A DNA stretch of 64,000 nucleotides from Pelagicoccus sp. GTDB lineage: Bacteria > Verrucomicrobiota > Verrucomicrobiia > Opitutales > Opitutaceae. Positions 43,398 to 53,226 of this stretch are shown here, piece by piece; the first letter of the stretch is position 1; the number at the start of each line of letters is the position of its first letter. Location: positions 92,421 to 156,420 of the forward strand of contig JANQRJ010000011.1 of NCBI GenBank assembly GCA_028284635.1, in the 5' to 3' direction. Under the pieces are notes generated by a model. That model was not told the DNA's origin. It saw nothing but the letters and a program-made list of their open reading frames with translations, and did no database searches. Made by a program: the position numbers and the translations under genes.

Positions 43398-44259
43398 TGC
43401 AAAATCATTTAGGGGCAAAATCATTATTTCTTGATGCCGATAGTTTGCTCTAAGAATCTTCGATTTATCGGCCAGGAGGAATTTCATGCTATAGACAAAA
43501 TTGTCATGGCTCATGCGTTCTCTGTTCACAACGAGTTTGGGCGTTTTATGGATGAGCCTATTTATAGTGTTGAAATGGCTATGCTCTGCCTGAGGTCGGG
43601 TCTCGATGTAATGAGAGAGGTTCGTTTGCAGGTGTCATTTCAGGATTTCGTTTCCGATTACTATATCGATTTAGTTGTTGGAGGCGGAGCTATCTATGAG
43701 CTAAAGACTGTGGATCAGCTAACGGGGCGAAACGAAGGACAGCTTATCAATTATCTGCTTTTGGCTGAGCAGTTCCATGGCAAGCTCATCAATTATCGAC
43801 CGCCATCAGTAGAGAGTCGCTTTGTCTCGACTCGGCTTACTTTCGAAAAGCGCCGAGCGCATACGTTCCGTTCTTTTGCTGGGAACGCCGAGCAGGAGGT
43901 CCAATTGGAGGAGGTCGTGCGTTGTTTGCTCGATGATTGGGGAGCCTTCTTGGAATTGGACCTCTACAAAAAAGCGATACTTCATTTTGTTGCTGGGAAG
44001 GACTTTGATTCAGTTCAGTCAGTCGATATCGTTTCGAATGGTCGTGTTTTGGGTAAGCAGAATTTCTGTCTTCTCGATGACTGCTCCGTATTGCATGTGT
44101 CGGCCATACCCCAAGGAATCGAAAACTACGAAAAGCACGTGAATAGACTGCTGCGTCACACAGCTTTAGAGAAGGTACAGTGGCTGAATTTCGACGGACC
44201 CGAAATAGTTCTAAAAACCATTCGCAAGTCCTAATGATTTTGCCCCTAATGATTTTGCA
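43398..44259 (+). mobile_element. GxxExxY gene cassette bounded by inverted repeats
   Basis: About 860 bases. The left end (43398-43426) and right end (44232-44259) are inverted copies of a 28-29 base sequence differing by one base. Each end is itself two GCAAAATCATT words joined by TAGGG. The stop codon of the enclosed gene lies in the right repeat and its start lies eight bases inside the left one. It interrupts the hisD-hisC spacing. No target duplication was seen and no transposase is encoded. Confidence 0.7.
43434..44234 (+). CDS. GxxExxY family protein, PD-(D/E)XK-like
   Basis: 266 residues from ATG 43434. Family core in the first half: GRFMDEPIY (residues 36-44) for the GxxxxExxY signature, then YIDLVVGGGAIYELKT, where the Asp and Glu-x-Lys match a PD-(D/E)XK nuclease active site, and EGQLINYLLLAEQ. 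Typical members have about 125 residues; the extra C-terminal 130 residues are unassigned. AT-richer than the his genes on both sides. The function of the family is unknown. Confidence 0.8.
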   Translation: MPIVCSKNLRFIGQEEFHAIDKIVMAHAFSVHNEFGRFMDEPIYSVEMAMLCLRSGLDVMREVRLQVSFQDFVSDYYIDLVVGGGAIYELKTVDQLTGRNEGQLINYLLLAEQFHGKLINYRPPSVESRFVSTRLTFEKRRAHTFRSFAGNAEQEVQLEEVVRCLLDDWGAFLELDLYKKAILHFVAGKDFDSVQSVDIVSNGRVLGKQNFCLLDDCSVLHVSAIPQGIENYEKHVNRLLRHTALEKVQWLNFDGPEIVLKTIRKS

Positions 44260-44274
44260 AAACTTCTCCATCAC

Positions 44275-45369
44275 ATGACTGTCAACAATCCACCATCTGA
44301 ATACGCTTTGCCTCACCTGCGCGAGTTGAGCGGCTACACGCCTGGCTTTCAGCCAGGCGAGTCGGGTTGGGTGAAGCTCAATACGAACGAGAACCCATAT
44401 CCGCCGAGCCCGGCGGTCGACGAGGCTTTGCGCGCTGCGGCGGGGGACGCTTTGCGACTGTACCCGGATCCTCGCAGCTCGGCGCTGCGCGAGCAGGCAG
44501 CCAAACTGCACGCTCTTGATGTCTCGCAGGTCATCTTCGGAAACGGGTCCGACGATTTGCTCAATCTTCTCGTTCGGGCGTTTTCCGGTGAAAGGGCGGT
44601 TGGCTATCCCGCGCCTAGCTACTCTCTGTATCCGGTACTGTGTGGTATCCAGAATTCAGATGCTATTGAGATTCCTTTCGGTCGCGAGATGGCTTTGCCC
44701 ATCGAGGCGATCGGCAAGCTCGAGGCCAGCATTCTGTTTGTCACTTCGCCAAACGCCCCTACGGGCGTCGGTTTCGCCAATTCCGACCTGGCTAAGGCGA
44801 TCGAAGCCTTCGAAGGGATTGTTGTCGTGGACGAGGCCTACGCCGACTTTGCGGAAGAAAGCGCAGTGGAGCTGCTCGGTCGCTACTCGAATTTGGTCGT
44901 GACGCGCACTTTTTCCAAGTCCTACGGGCTTGCCGGACTGCGGCTTGGCTATGCCATGGGAGATGCTTCCGTCATCGATATTCTCGATCGCGTGCGAGAC
45001 AGCTACAACGTCAACCGCCTTACTCAGGCGGGCGGCTTGGCCGCGTTGTGCGATCAGAGCTACTTGAGTGCGGTGGTCGAGAAGATCAAGCGCACCCGCG
45101 ATTTCTATCGGGCCGAGTGGGAGGGGCTTGGCTGGTTTTGCTATCCGTCTCGGGCCAATTTCCTGTTTGTCGAGCCGCGCAATGCCCAGGGCGAGTCTGG
45201 GCCGGAGGTGGCGCAAGGGCTTTTCGAATACCTGAAACGGAGTCGAATTCTGGTCCGCTATTTCCCTTCCAACCCCTTGACGCGCTCGTTTCTCCGCATC
45301 AGTGTGGGCGACGAAGATCAAATGCTCTTCGTGAGCGAAACCATGCAAAAATGGCTGAAGAACGCATAG
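44275..45369 (+). CDS. hisC: histidinol-phosphate aminotransferase
   Basis: 364 residues, fold type I aminotransferase. Family start ([30 protein letters not shown]), PLP-binding Lys in [18 protein letters not shown] (about residue 215) and substrate Arg in the C-terminal FLRISVGDE. Overlaps hisB by 19 bases. Confidence 0.96.
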   Translation: MTVNNPPSEYALPHLRELSGYTPGFQPGESGWVKLNTNENPYPPSPAVDEALRAAAGDALRLYPDPRSSALREQAAKLHALDVSQVIFGNGSDDLLNLLVRAFSGERAVGYPAPSYSLYPVLCGIQNSDAIEIPFGREMALPIEAIGKLEASILFVTSPNAPTGVGFANSDLAKAIEAFEGIVVVDEAYADFAEESAVELLGRYSNLVVTRTFSKSYGLAGLRLGYAMGDASVIDILDRVRDSYNVNRLTQAGGLAALCDQSYLSAVVEKIKRTRDFYRAEWEGLGWFCYPSRANFLFVEPRNAQGESGPEVAQGLFEYLKRSRILVRYFPSNPLTRSFLRISVGDEDQMLFVSETMQKWLKNA

Positions 45370-45947
45370 CATCCTTAACGCGCGAGACGAAGGAAACCCG
45401 TATCTCCGCGTCTCTGAATGTCGATGGAACTGGTAGTGCCGATATCGATACAGGCATTCCGTTTTTCGACCACATGCTCGTACTGTTCGCTGGTCATGGC
45501 TTGTTCGATCTGAGCATTAAGGCCCAGGGAGATGTCGAGGTGGACTACCACCACACGGTCGAGGACGTCGGCATTGCGCTCGGCGAACTCTTCAAGGACG
45601 CTTTGGGCGACAAGGGCGGCATCGTTCGCTACGGGTTTTTCATCCTTCCTATGGACGAGTGCCTGTGCCGCGCGTCTATCGATCTGGGCAACCGGCCGTA
45701 CTTGGCTTACAAGGTCGCCTCGCCGTCCAACTACGTTCGCGATTTCAATATCATTATCATCAAGGAATTCTGTCGCGCGTTTTCGAATACGCTCGGCGCG
45801 AATCTGCACATCCACCTCGAGTATGGCGAGGAGCCGCACCACATCGTGGAGAGCGTCTTCAAGTGCTTGGCCCGCGCCATCGACGCTGCTTCGCGTATCG
45901 ACGACCGCCTGGAAGGCCGCGTGCCTTCGACCAAGGGAACGCTTTAG
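45351..45947 (+). CDS. hisB: imidazoleglycerol-phosphate dehydratase
   Basis: 198 residues, the single-function form without a phosphatase domain. Metal-binding His/Glu motifs: [23 protein letters not shown] and [14 protein letters not shown] 45351 lies inside the end of hisC, which suggests coupled translation. The start was chosen because the family begins with a short R-x-T-x-E-T segment shortly after it. Confidence 0.96.
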   Translation: MAEERIASLTRETKETRISASLNVDGTGSADIDTGIPFFDHMLVLFAGHGLFDLSIKAQGDVEVDYHHTVEDVGIALGELFKDALGDKGGIVRYGFFILPMDECLCRASIDLGNRPYLAYKVASPSNYVRDFNIIIIKEFCRAFSNTLGANLHIHLEYGEEPHHIVESVFKCLARAIDAASRIDDRLEGRVPSTKGTL

Positions 45948-46007
45948 AAACGAAGAGCGAAGAGTGAAAAGCGAAGAGTTGCGAGAGAGCTCGCTGCGCT
46001 GTCCTAA

Positions 46008-46040
46008 CCTTCAGCCTAAATCCCTACAGCCTAAACCCCT
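46008..46040 (+). repeat. repeat family F, copy 2
   Basis: Begins CCTTCAGCCTAAATCC with a second GCCTAAAC word; inverted partner at 41699-41731. It fills most of the hisB-hisH gap. A truncated trace (CTGAAGCCTAAACACCT, about 46880-46897) lies before gltA. Confidence 0.65.
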
Positions 46041-46049
46041 GCGAGCGAA

Positions 46050-46670
46050 GTGAGCCAAATAGCAGTTATCGACTATGGCATGGGCAATCTGCGGAGCGTG
46101 GAGAATGCCTTGCTTAAGATTGGAGCTTCTCCGCGTATCGTGGAGTCGCCGGCGGAGGTCGGCGCTGCTGCTGGGCTCGTGCTGCCCGGCGTTGGGGCGC
46201 TGCGGGATTGCGTGGATGGCTTGCGGGCCTCGGGGTTCGACGACTTCATCCGAGGTTGGATTGGCGAGGAACGTCCCTTTCTCGGAGTCTGCCTGGGACT
46301 GCAGGCTTTGTTCGAGCATTCCGAAGAAGACGACACGCAAGGCCTTGGCGTGCTCGAGGGGAGGGTCGTCCGCTTCGCCTCGCGGCCAGGCTTGAAGATT
46401 CCGCACATGGGCTGGAATCTGGCGAAGCTCGAGCAATCGGGCTCGCCTTTCTGGGATTGCCTATCGCCTACTGATGATCGCTTCTATTTCGTGCACAGCT
46501 ATTTCGTCCGCCCGGAGGATCCCGCGTTGGCCCTGTCGACCACGGATTACGAAGGTCGCTTCGTGAGCTCGGTGGCTCGCGGCTCGTTGGTCGCTACCCA
46601 GTTTCACCCGGAGAAAAGCCAGAAAAACGGTCTGCGCATCTACGCGAACTTCGTCTCGCAGCCTGTCTGA
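46050..46670 (+). CDS. hisH: imidazole glycerol phosphate synthase glutaminase subunit
   Basis: 206 residues, class I amidotransferase that feeds ammonia to HisF. Cys81 in GVCLGLQALFE and the His-Glu pair in QFHPEKSQ. Start is a GTG at 46050, required by the family start QIAVIDYGMGN. hisF is not in the window. Confidence 0.96.
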   Translation: MSQIAVIDYGMGNLRSVENALLKIGASPRIVESPAEVGAAAGLVLPGVGALRDCVDGLRASGFDDFIRGWIGEERPFLGVCLGLQALFEHSEEDDTQGLGVLEGRVVRFASRPGLKIPHMGWNLAKLEQSGSPFWDCLSPTDDRFYFVHSYFVRPEDPALALSTTDYEGRFVSSVARGSLVATQFHPEKSQKNGLRIYANFVSQPV

Positions 46671-46714
46671 GCAACCCTGTTGGCTTTGAGCGGATGCGGC
46701 TATTCTGGTGGTTT

Positions 46715-46736
46715 AGTCATGCAACGTTGCGTGACT
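46715..46736 (+). repeat. short palindrome between hisH and gltA
   Basis: 22 bases centred on GCAACGTTGC with AGTCA/TGACT at the ends (one mismatch pair). A related word (CATGCAACGTTACG) begins the small frame at 41961. Could be an operator or a repeat remnant. Confidence 0.3.
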
Positions 46737-46918
46737 AGGCCGAGAAAATTCGATAAGCTGGTCTTCGCAGTGCGTGTAGAGCAGCTAATAATTCGATTCT
46801 CTTCAGCGCGCCCTTTACAAGGCTCGCTTGCGAATCTACTTAATCGAGACCTGTTTCATCTGGGATCGCCGATCCAACTCCCTGAAGCCTAAACACCTAT
46901 ATCAACTATCCTGACGCC

Positions 46919-48214
46919 ATGAGCAAAGAGGCCATTCTGAAAATCGAAGACCAAGAGCTGAGTTTCCCCATTATCGAGGGCACCGAACAAGAGAAGGGGA
47001 TCGACCTCCGCACCCTTCGTTCCAAGACCGGCTACATCACCTACGACGAGGGCTTTGGCAACACGGGCTCCTGTCAGAGCGAGATCACCTTCATCGACGG
47101 CGAAAAGGGCATCCTGCGTTACCGCGGCTACCCGATCGACGAGCTTGCCGAGAAGTCGGACTTCATCGAATGCGCCTACCTCATCATCTACGGCGAACTG
47201 CCCGACGCAGAGCAACGCCAGGCTTTCTCCGATCGCATCGGTCGCAACGCGAGCATCGATGAACGCATGCATCGCATCTTCGAGGGGTATCCGCGCGACG
47301 CCAACCCCATGGCGATTCTGTCCGCCATGATGACCTCGCTCGGCTCGTACTACCCCTATCTCGCTACTAACGACCGCTCGACGGATCTGGCTAATTTCGA
47401 CGAAGCGGCTGCCTTCGCCATCTCCAAGGTGCGCACGATATGCGCCGCCTCCTACCGGGTGAGCAAGGGTCTGCCGATCATGTACCCGAAAAAGGACTAC
47501 GACTACTGCGACAACTTCCTGCACATGATGTTCTCCAATCCCTACGACGAGTTTCCCAAGGGAACGTTGCAGGGCAAGGCGCTCAACCTCATCCTCCTTC
47601 TGCATGCCGATCACGAGCAGAACTGCTCTACCTCCACCGTGCGCATGGTGGGCTCCGGCGGAGCGAATCTCTTCGCTTCCATCTCTGCGGCCATTGGCGC
47701 CTTGTGGGGCCCGCTTCACGGCGGAGCGAACATGGCGGTCATCCAGATGCTCGAGGAGATCCATGCTTCCGGCGACGACGGCAGCAAATTCATCGAGCAG
47801 GCGAAAAGCGGCACCAGCGGCAAGCGCCTCATGGGCTTTGGCCACCGTGTCTACAAGAATTTCGATCCTCGGGCCAAGATCATCGGCCAGGCCTGCGACG
47901 AGCTGCTCAACGAACTGGGCATCGAGGACCCTTGCCTGGACATCGCTCGCAAGCTGGAAGAGGCGGCTCGAGCAGACGACTATTTCGTTTCCAGAAACCT
48001 GTATCCAAACGTCGACTTCTACAGCGGCATCATCATGCGGGCTCTCAGCATCCCTCTCAACATGTTCACCGTCATGTTCGCCATCGGCCGCATGCCTGGC
48101 TGGGTAGCCAACTGGAAGGAAGTCAGCAGCCAAGCCAAGGGCAAGATCAGCCGTCCCCGCCAGATTTACCAAGGTCCTACCATCCGCGACTACGTCCCGA
48201 TGGACCAGCGATAG
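46919..48214 (+). CDS. gltA: citrate synthase
   Basis: 431 residues, hexameric type II length. Catalytic His in [16 protein letters not shown] (about 228) and [12 protein letters not shown] (about 306), and Asp in NVDFYSGI (about 364). N-terminal beta domain of the type II enzymes is present ([16 protein letters not shown]). First step of the TCA cycle. Confidence 0.97.
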   Translation: MSKEAILKIEDQELSFPIIEGTEQEKGIDLRTLRSKTGYITYDEGFGNTGSCQSEITFIDGEKGILRYRGYPIDELAEKSDFIECAYLIIYGELPDAEQRQAFSDRIGRNASIDERMHRIFEGYPRDANPMAILSAMMTSLGSYYPYLATNDRSTDLANFDEAAAFAISKVRTICAASYRVSKGLPIMYPKKDYDYCDNFLHMMFSNPYDEFPKGTLQGKALNLILLLHADHEQNCSTSTVRMVGSGGANLFASISAAIGALWGPLHGGANMAVIQMLEEIHASGDDGSKFIEQAKSGTSGKRLMGFGHRVYKNFDPRAKIIGQACDELLNELGIEDPCLDIARKLEEAARADDYFVSRNLYPNVDFYSGIIMRALSIPLNMFTVMFAIGRMPGWVANWKEVSSQAKGKISRPRQIYQGPTIRDYVPMDQR

Positions 48215-48231
48215 GACATTCCGCGAACGGT

Positions 48232-48249
48232 CTATTTCATCTATTGAAT
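48232..48249 (+). repeat. 18-bp fragment of the family G repeat
   Basis: CTATTTCATCTATTGAAT just after gltA is the exact reverse complement of the centre of the palindrome at 56348-56430. A remnant of that element. Confidence 0.55.
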
Positions 48250-48277
48250 CGCAGCGGGTACATTTCCCGCAGCTTGG

Positions 48278-48400
48278 AGTGTGTTGAAAAAGTCCGGCTT
48301 TTTATTGTAGCCGCGTTCGTGAGAACGCGGAATCGGTTCGGGAGATCCGCGTTCTCACGAACTCCGGCTACATTGGAACCCCGGATTTATTCAATGCACT
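48278..48400 (+). repeat. nested palindrome, family E copy 3
   Basis: Outer arms AGTGTGTTGAA/TTCAATGCACT (one mismatch) and an inner long inverted repeat 48307-48371 starting GTAGCCGCGTTCGTGAGAAC. It may act as a terminator for gltA. It abuts the family A element at 48401. Confidence 0.85.
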
Positions 48401-48533
48401 CTAGTGTCGTGTCATGGATGCAATGTAGCAAAGAGTAGCGCGGAGCTTTAGCCCGCGGCCCGGTCGGTTGGATTCCGCACTGCGGCCGCGGGCTGAAGCT
48501 CCGCGCTACGTTTCACGTATGACACGACACTAG
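48401..48533 (+). repeat. palindromic element, family A copy 1
   Basis: Perfect 14-bp terminal inverted repeats (CTAGTGTCGTGTCA) and an inner 26-bp inverted repeat beginning GTAGCGCGGAGCTT, with one mismatch. The loop is GC-rich. Related copies lie at 58595-58752 and 60446-60640 and a single arm at 41761-41790. Confidence 0.9.
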
Positions 48534-48554
48534 ATACAATGGATGTTCCTCCTT

Positions 48555-49175
48555 TCATCCCTGCTGCCGATAGAGCCGAGGGCTCGTGCTTTCCGCCGCC
48601 CTGAAGCGTCGGTGAAACTGCGAAAGCGATTGAAATCCGCTGGAAAACGCTACTTCGGTGACGCTTAGCTCGGTCTCGCGAAGAAGCCAGCGAGCGGTTT
48701 CCAGTCGGGCGTAGTTCAGGTACTCGGAAAAAGTGATGCCGAGGGTCTCGTGAAACAGGCGCGATAGTCTTTCGCGACTGAGGCCCACCGCTTCAGCGAC
48801 GTCTCCGAGAGAAAGCCGATCGCTGTGGCGATCTCGGATGATGCGGGTCGCTTCCGAGATGCGCGCCGGCAAGACTTCGTGCCCATGGCCGTGCGGAGAA
48901 CTCAGATGCTCGGCCAGATCTCGCGCTACCAGATCGAGCCAGCGGCGAAGCGCCTGGTCTCTCCGTTCCTTTTCCCCCGACGGTAGAGAGAGACGCCCGA
49001 GCTGCACTGCGCCGACGTTCAACTCCACCGACACGCATTTTTCCGGCAGCATGGTGCCGCTGGGGTGAAACCTTAGCTGTCCGCGAAAGAGCTCCCGCGC
49101 GTCGCCCGCAATCTGGTCTAGAAAGCCTGATCTTTCGAGACGGCGAACGAGGAGTTGCAAAGCTAGCCGCGGCAT
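48555..49175 (-). CDS. AraC-family transcriptional regulator
   Basis: 206 residues. The C-terminal 100 hold two helix-turn-helix motifs (SLGDVAEAVGLSRERLSRLF and LSVTEVAFSSGFQSLSQFHR), followed by the usual SPRLYR end. The N-terminal half is short and has no clear cupin or sensor. Divergent from the DUF4914-like gene with a 117-base gap, so it may control that gene (inference). Confidence 0.9.
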   Translation of the reverse strand: MPRLALQLLVRRLERSGFLDQIAGDARELFRGQLRFHPSGTMLPEKCVSVELNVGAVQLGRLSLPSGEKERRDQALRRWLDLVARDLAEHLSSPHGHGHEVLPARISEATRIIRDRHSDRLSLGDVAEAVGLSRERLSRLFHETLGITFSEYLNYARLETARWLLRETELSVTEVAFSSGFQSLSQFHRRFRAAESTSPRLYRQQG

Positions 49176-49292
49176 GCTTGAAACTTACTCGAATCATCTT
49201 TTTGATGTCAATATATGCGTCAAACTGTAGCTTGTTGCGTGGCGTAGAGGCGAAAACCGCCGTAATATGGAATTCATTATCATTAATTCACA

Positions 49293-51206
49293 ATGAAAGA
49301 AGCTAAGACACCGTTTAGACACCCTAATATTAACTTCGAGCTGCCTGAGCAGGTTCTTGAGATTTTCGAGAAGGCGCCTTCCGTCGTCGTTCCCGAGACG
49401 CTGGAAGACTTGCGCAAGCTCGCTCTCCGAGACGTCGATGACAGAGGCTGGCATGAAGTCGCCTACGATGTGCCGGACCGCGGTCGGGTCGTGGAGGCGA
49501 AGGTCTGCCAGGTCAGCAATGGCATCGCCGCCAACTATCTCGAGCCCTACATGCGCCGTCGGGACCCCGACTGCATGGTGATTGGCGACACTCGCCAGAC
49601 CGACAAGCCGACCTACGAAGGCCGTTTTGGCGTACCCTTCGACTCGCTGCGCGAGGATTCCTTTGCCTGGCTCTCGACCCAGCCGCTTGCCGTTTTCCCT
49701 TTCAGCGCGGGGATTGAAGGCAAGGGGACGGACGCTATCGTAGTGGCCCCATCCAATGCGGGATTCTTCGCTCTAGGCCTGGCTCTGCTGCAAGGCATGC
49801 TGGAGCCCGGAGAGGTGCCGGAAGACTTTTCGCCCACGGCGGTTATCTACGTCGCCCCGCCGTTCCGTCACACCCATTTCGAAGGCAGACAGGTTGTGGT
49901 CCACAACCGACTCGATGGAATGCACGAGCTCTTTAGCTACAATCTCTACCCTGGTCCCAGCGCCAAGAAAGGGATCTACGGAGTTCTGCTCAATCTAGGC
50001 GAGCAGGAGAACTGGATCACCATGCATTGCGCCACTGTGGAAGTGGTGACTCCCTACGACAGTCGGATTGTCATCTCTCATGAAGGAGCCAGTGGTGGCG
50101 GCAAGAGCGAGCTGCTCGAGCAGGTGCATCGCCAGCCAGACGGCTCGCTGCTGCTTGGCGAAAACACCGTCACGGGCGACCGCAGGTCGATCAGCTTGCC
50201 TCAGGCCTGCGATCTGCGGCCGATCACTGACGATATGGCACTCTGCCATCCTTCGCTGGACAAAGGCACGGGCAAGCTCGGCTTGATGGATGCGGAAGAT
50301 GCCTGGTTCCTGCGGGTCAACCACATCGATCACTATGGCATCGATCCGAATCTGGAGTCCCTCACCATCCATCCTTCCGAGGATTTGCTCTTTCTCAACA
50401 TCAAGGCTCAGCCGGACAGCACGGCCTTGATCTGGGAGCATATCGAGGACGAGCCTGGCTCGCCCTGCCCAAATCCTCGGGTCATCGTACCGCGTAGCGC
50501 CATCCCCGGCATCGTCAACGGAGCGGTAGAGGTGGATATCCGAAGCTTTGGAGTGCGTTGCCCGCCATGTTCGCGCGAGCGTCCGAGTTACGGGATCATC
50601 GGCATGTTTCACGTCCTGCCGCCGGCTCTTGCTTGGCTGTGGCGGCTGGTTGCCCCGCGTGGCCATGCCAACCCCAGCATTGTAGACTCCGGCGGCATGT
50701 CATCGGAAGGCGTAGGTTCGTACTGGCCCTTTGCCACCGGGCGTCGAGTCGATCAGGCGAATCTCATTCTGGACCAGATTGTCGCCACGCCGGAAGTCAG
50801 CTACATCCTCGTGCCGAACCAGCATGTTGGCGCCTGGAAGGTCAGCTTCATGCCGCAGTGGATCACTCGGGAGTACCTGGCTCGCCGGAATGGAGCGAAG
50901 TTCAGTACCGATCAGGTCAAGGCCTCGCGCTGTTCGCTTCTCGGCTGGAATCCCGACTCGATCATGGTCGAAGCCCGTCAGATCGGCTCGCGCTACTTCA
51001 ATGTCGACAAGCAGCCGGAGGTCGGAGTGGAAGCCTACGACAAGGGAGCGAGCATCCTGACGGAATTCTTCCACAGCGAGCTGGCGAACTTCGACTCGCC
51101 GGATCTCGATCCTTTAGGCCGAAAGATCATCGCCTGTTGCCTGGATGGCGGCAGCGTCGACGACTACGATGCGATCCTAGGCGGCGGCAGCTTGCGCAAA
51201 ACTTGA
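49293..51206 (+). CDS. DUF4914-like protein with PEPCK-like P-loop
   Basis: 637 residues, matching the length of DUF4914 proteins. A phosphate-binding loop of the phosphoenolpyruvate-carboxykinase type, GASGGGKSE, lies at about residues 264-273. A Cys-x-x-Cys (RCPPCSRERPSYG) is near residue 428. Probably a nucleotide-dependent enzyme of central metabolism, but the reaction is unknown. Expressed from the divergent region shared with the AraC regulator. Family name given from memory. Confidence 0.65.
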   Translation: MKEAKTPFRHPNINFELPEQVLEIFEKAPSVVVPETLEDLRKLALRDVDDRGWHEVAYDVPDRGRVVEAKVCQVSNGIAANYLEPYMRRRDPDCMVIGDTRQTDKPTYEGRFGVPFDSLREDSFAWLSTQPLAVFPFSAGIEGKGTDAIVVAPSNAGFFALGLALLQGMLEPGEVPEDFSPTAVIYVAPPFRHTHFEGRQVVVHNRLDGMHELFSYNLYPGPSAKKGIYGVLLNLGEQENWITMHCATVEVVTPYDSRIVISHEGASGGGKSELLEQVHRQPDGSLLLGENTVTGDRRSISLPQACDLRPITDDMALCHPSLDKGTGKLGLMDAEDAWFLRVNHIDHYGIDPNLESLTIHPSEDLLFLNIKAQPDSTALIWEHIEDEPGSPCPNPRVIVPRSAIPGIVNGAVEVDIRSFGVRCPPCSRERPSYGIIGMFHVLPPALAWLWRLVAPRGHANPSIVDSGGMSSEGVGSYWPFATGRRVDQANLILDQIVATPEVSYILVPNQHVGAWKVSFMPQWITREYLARRNGAKFSTDQVKASRCSLLGWNPDSIMVEARQIGSRYFNVDKQPEVGVEAYDKGASILTEFFHSELANFDSPDLDPLGRKIIACCLDGGSVDDYDAILGGGSLRKT

Positions 51207-51224
51207 GTTAGAGGTTTGAAAAGC

Positions 51225-51258
51225 AACGGCGGCTTCCATAGAGGGAGGCCGCCGTTTT
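51225..51258 (+). terminator. terminator after the DUF4914-like gene
   Basis: Twelve-bp stem (AACGGCGGCTTC with GAGGCCGCCGTT, one G-T pair) with an 8-base loop, then TTTT-CC-TT. It starts 18 bases after the stop codon. Confidence 0.85.
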
Positions 51259-51405
51259 CCTTGCTTGCCTGGCTATCGGCGAACGTGGATTTAGTCTTGT
51301 TCGGAAATTTGGATACAAGCCACTTGGGAATCTCGATCTAGGCAGCGCTGGGAGTTCGGCGTACTGGGTATTTGCACTGGTGGTTGATTGTGGAGGAGCT
51401 GGTTT

Positions 51406-52932
51406 TCAGCTGCAGGATGCGGGCGGGCCGCCCGCGTTCCCAGGTATCCATTCTTTGGAGCGAGTGACGGCTTCTTGCCAGGCTGTTTGGAGCTTGTCCA
51501 TTTCTTCGACGGGACGAGCGGGTTTGAAGCGTTTGGATTCCTTCCAGTTCGCCGCGATTTCGTCCTTGCTTTTCCAATACCCGACGGCGAGGCCGGCGAG
51601 ATAGGCGGCTCCGAGGGCGGTGGTCTCGATGCAGTCCGGGCGGATGACTGGGCTTTGCAGCAAGTCGGCCTGGAACTGCATGAGTGGTTCGCTCCTGCAG
51701 GCTCCGCCGTCGACACGCAGTTCCTTGAGGGGGATGCCAGCGTCCTTCTCCATGGCGTGGATGAGATCGCCGCTTTGAAAGGCGATGGCTTCCAGGGCAG
51801 CTCGGCAGAGGTGGGCTCGGTTGGTCCCGCGAGTCAGGCCAAAGGCGGCGCCGCGCGCGTAGGGGTCCCAGTGTGGAGCTCCGAGGCCGGAGAATGCGGG
51901 TACGAGAAAGACGCCTGCGCTGTCGGGCACGGTGGCGGCGAGCTCGCTGCACTCCTCGGCGCTGCGCACGATTTGGAGCTCGTCCCGCAGCCACTGGACG
52001 ACGGCGCCGCCGATGAAGACGGAGCCTTCGAGGGCGTATTCGGTGGTGTCGCCGATCTGCCAGGCGATGGTGGAGAGTAGGTTATTCTTGGATACGGCTG
52101 GAGTTTCCCCGGTATTCATGAGGAGGAAGCAGCCAGTCCCATAAGTGTTCTTAGCCATGCCTGGAGCGAAACATGCTTGGCCGAAGAGGGCTGCGTGCTG
52201 GTCTCCGGCGATCCCGGCGATGGGGATTTGGCCTGGCAAGAGGCTGGGATTGACATAGCCGCTTACATGGCTGGAGGGCTTTACCTCGGGCAGCATGGCA
52301 AGAGGAATGTCGAGGTGGCTGAGCAGCTCGGAATCCCATTCCAGGGCATGGATGTTGTAGAGAAGGGTGCGGGAGGCGTTGGTGGGGTCGGTGACATGGA
52401 CCTTGCCAGCGGTAAGCTTCCAAACGAGCCAGGTGTCGACGGTGCCGAAGAGGAGTTCGCCGTTTTCGGCTCGGGTTCGAGCGCCTGTAACGTTGTCGAG
52501 AATCCAGCGAAGTTTGGTGCCTGAGAAATAGGGGTCGAGGAGGAGACCGGTCTTCTTTCGGAAGACCTCTTCGAGTCCGGCCGCTTTCATTTGGCGACAT
52601 TGGTCGGCGGTGCGGCGGTCTTGCCAGACGATGGCGGGGTGGATGGGTTTGCCGGTATTGCGATCCCAGACCACGGTGGTTTCTCGCTGGTTGGCGATGC
52701 CGACGGCGGCGATATCGCTAGGAGTAAGATCGGCTCGTGCGATGGCTTCGGCGATGACGGCGCTTTGGGTGGACCAGATTTCGATGGGGTCGTGCTCCAC
52801 CCACCCGGGCTGCGGGTAGCTCTGGGTGAACTCCTTTCGAGCGATGCTGGCCGACTGGCCGGCATGATCGAAGACGATGGCTCGCGAGCTGGTGGTTCCT
52901 TGATCGACGGCGAGGATGTATTTGTGGGGCAT
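51406..52932 (-). CDS. glpK: glycerol kinase
   Basis: 508 residues. Makes glycerol 3-phosphate. FGGY-kinase motifs: [13 protein letters not shown] at the start, [33 protein letters not shown] and the second signature [15 protein letters not shown]. The catalytic Asp is in AGDQ. The last 11 residues ([11 protein letters not shown]) are coded by a family B repeat, which also supplies the stop, so the native C-terminus has been replaced. No glpF or glpD is nearby. Confidence 0.96.
   Translation of the reverse strand: MPHKYILAVDQGTTSSRAIVFDHAGQSASIARKEFTQSYPQPGWVEHDPIEIWSTQSAVIAEAIARADLTPSDIAAVGIANQRETTVVWDRNTGKPIHPAIVWQDRRTADQCRQMKAAGLEEVFRKKTGLLLDPYFSGTKLRWILDNVTGARTRAENGELLFGTVDTWLVWKLTAGKVHVTDPTNASRTLLYNIHALEWDSELLSHLDIPLAMLPEVKPSSHVSGYVNPSLLPGQIPIAGIAGDQHAALFGQACFAPGMAKNTYGTGCFLLMNTGETPAVSKNNLLSTIAWQIGDTTEYALEGSVFIGGAVVQWLRDELQIVRSAEECSELAATVPDSAGVFLVPAFSGLGAPHWDPYARGAAFGLTRGTNRAHLCRAALEAIAFQSGDLIHAMEKDAGIPLKELRVDGGACRSEPLMQFQADLLQSPVIRPDCIETTALGAAYLAGLAVGYWKSKDEIAANWKESKRFKPARPVEEMDKLQTAWQEAVTRSKEWIPGNAGGPPASCS
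51411..51443 (+). repeat. palindromic repeat, family B copy 3 (shortened)
   Basis: TGCAGGATGCGGGCGG followed by the right arm GCCGCCCGCGTTCCCAG, the same right half as at 8441-8461, with part of the loop and the left arm lost. It forms the 3' end of glpK. Confidence 0.8.
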
Positions 52933-53048
52933 GGCGGTATTGCTCCGAAGCGCTTTCGGTTTCTGCGTGGGGGCGGTGGGAGACGACGTTTGAGGATCTA
53001 GTCGTACCCATGTCGAGGCGCAACTGGATTAGCATATCTCTTCTCGAG

Positions 53049-53120
53049 GTAGGGCCCGATCGCCGAGCGGGCCGCAATGCAGGATCTTGCAACGCGGACC
53101 GCTCGGCGATCGGTCCCTAC
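53049..53120 (+). repeat. palindromic repeat, family H
   Basis: Arms GTAGGGCCCGATCGCCG and complement (three mismatches over about 27 bp), loop with ATGCAGGATC at 53077-53086, the same core as families B and C. Lies in the 294-base gap between divergent glpK and the next gene; nothing else was recognised there. Confidence 0.85.
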
Positions 53121-53226
53121 CAGGAAACTGTTTTAGTCGCATCCTCCGCCTGCGGAGCTGACCTATTTGAGTTGATTAGATCTTCTTGGGTTCTAACGTT
53201 TTCGGTTTCTCGTTAATCCTGTCGCT

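Noticed and set aside
46680..46892. 70-residue open frame between hisH and gltA
   Set aside because: No signal peptide logic, no ribosome-binding site, overlaps a palindrome and a repeat fragment; codon use looks random.
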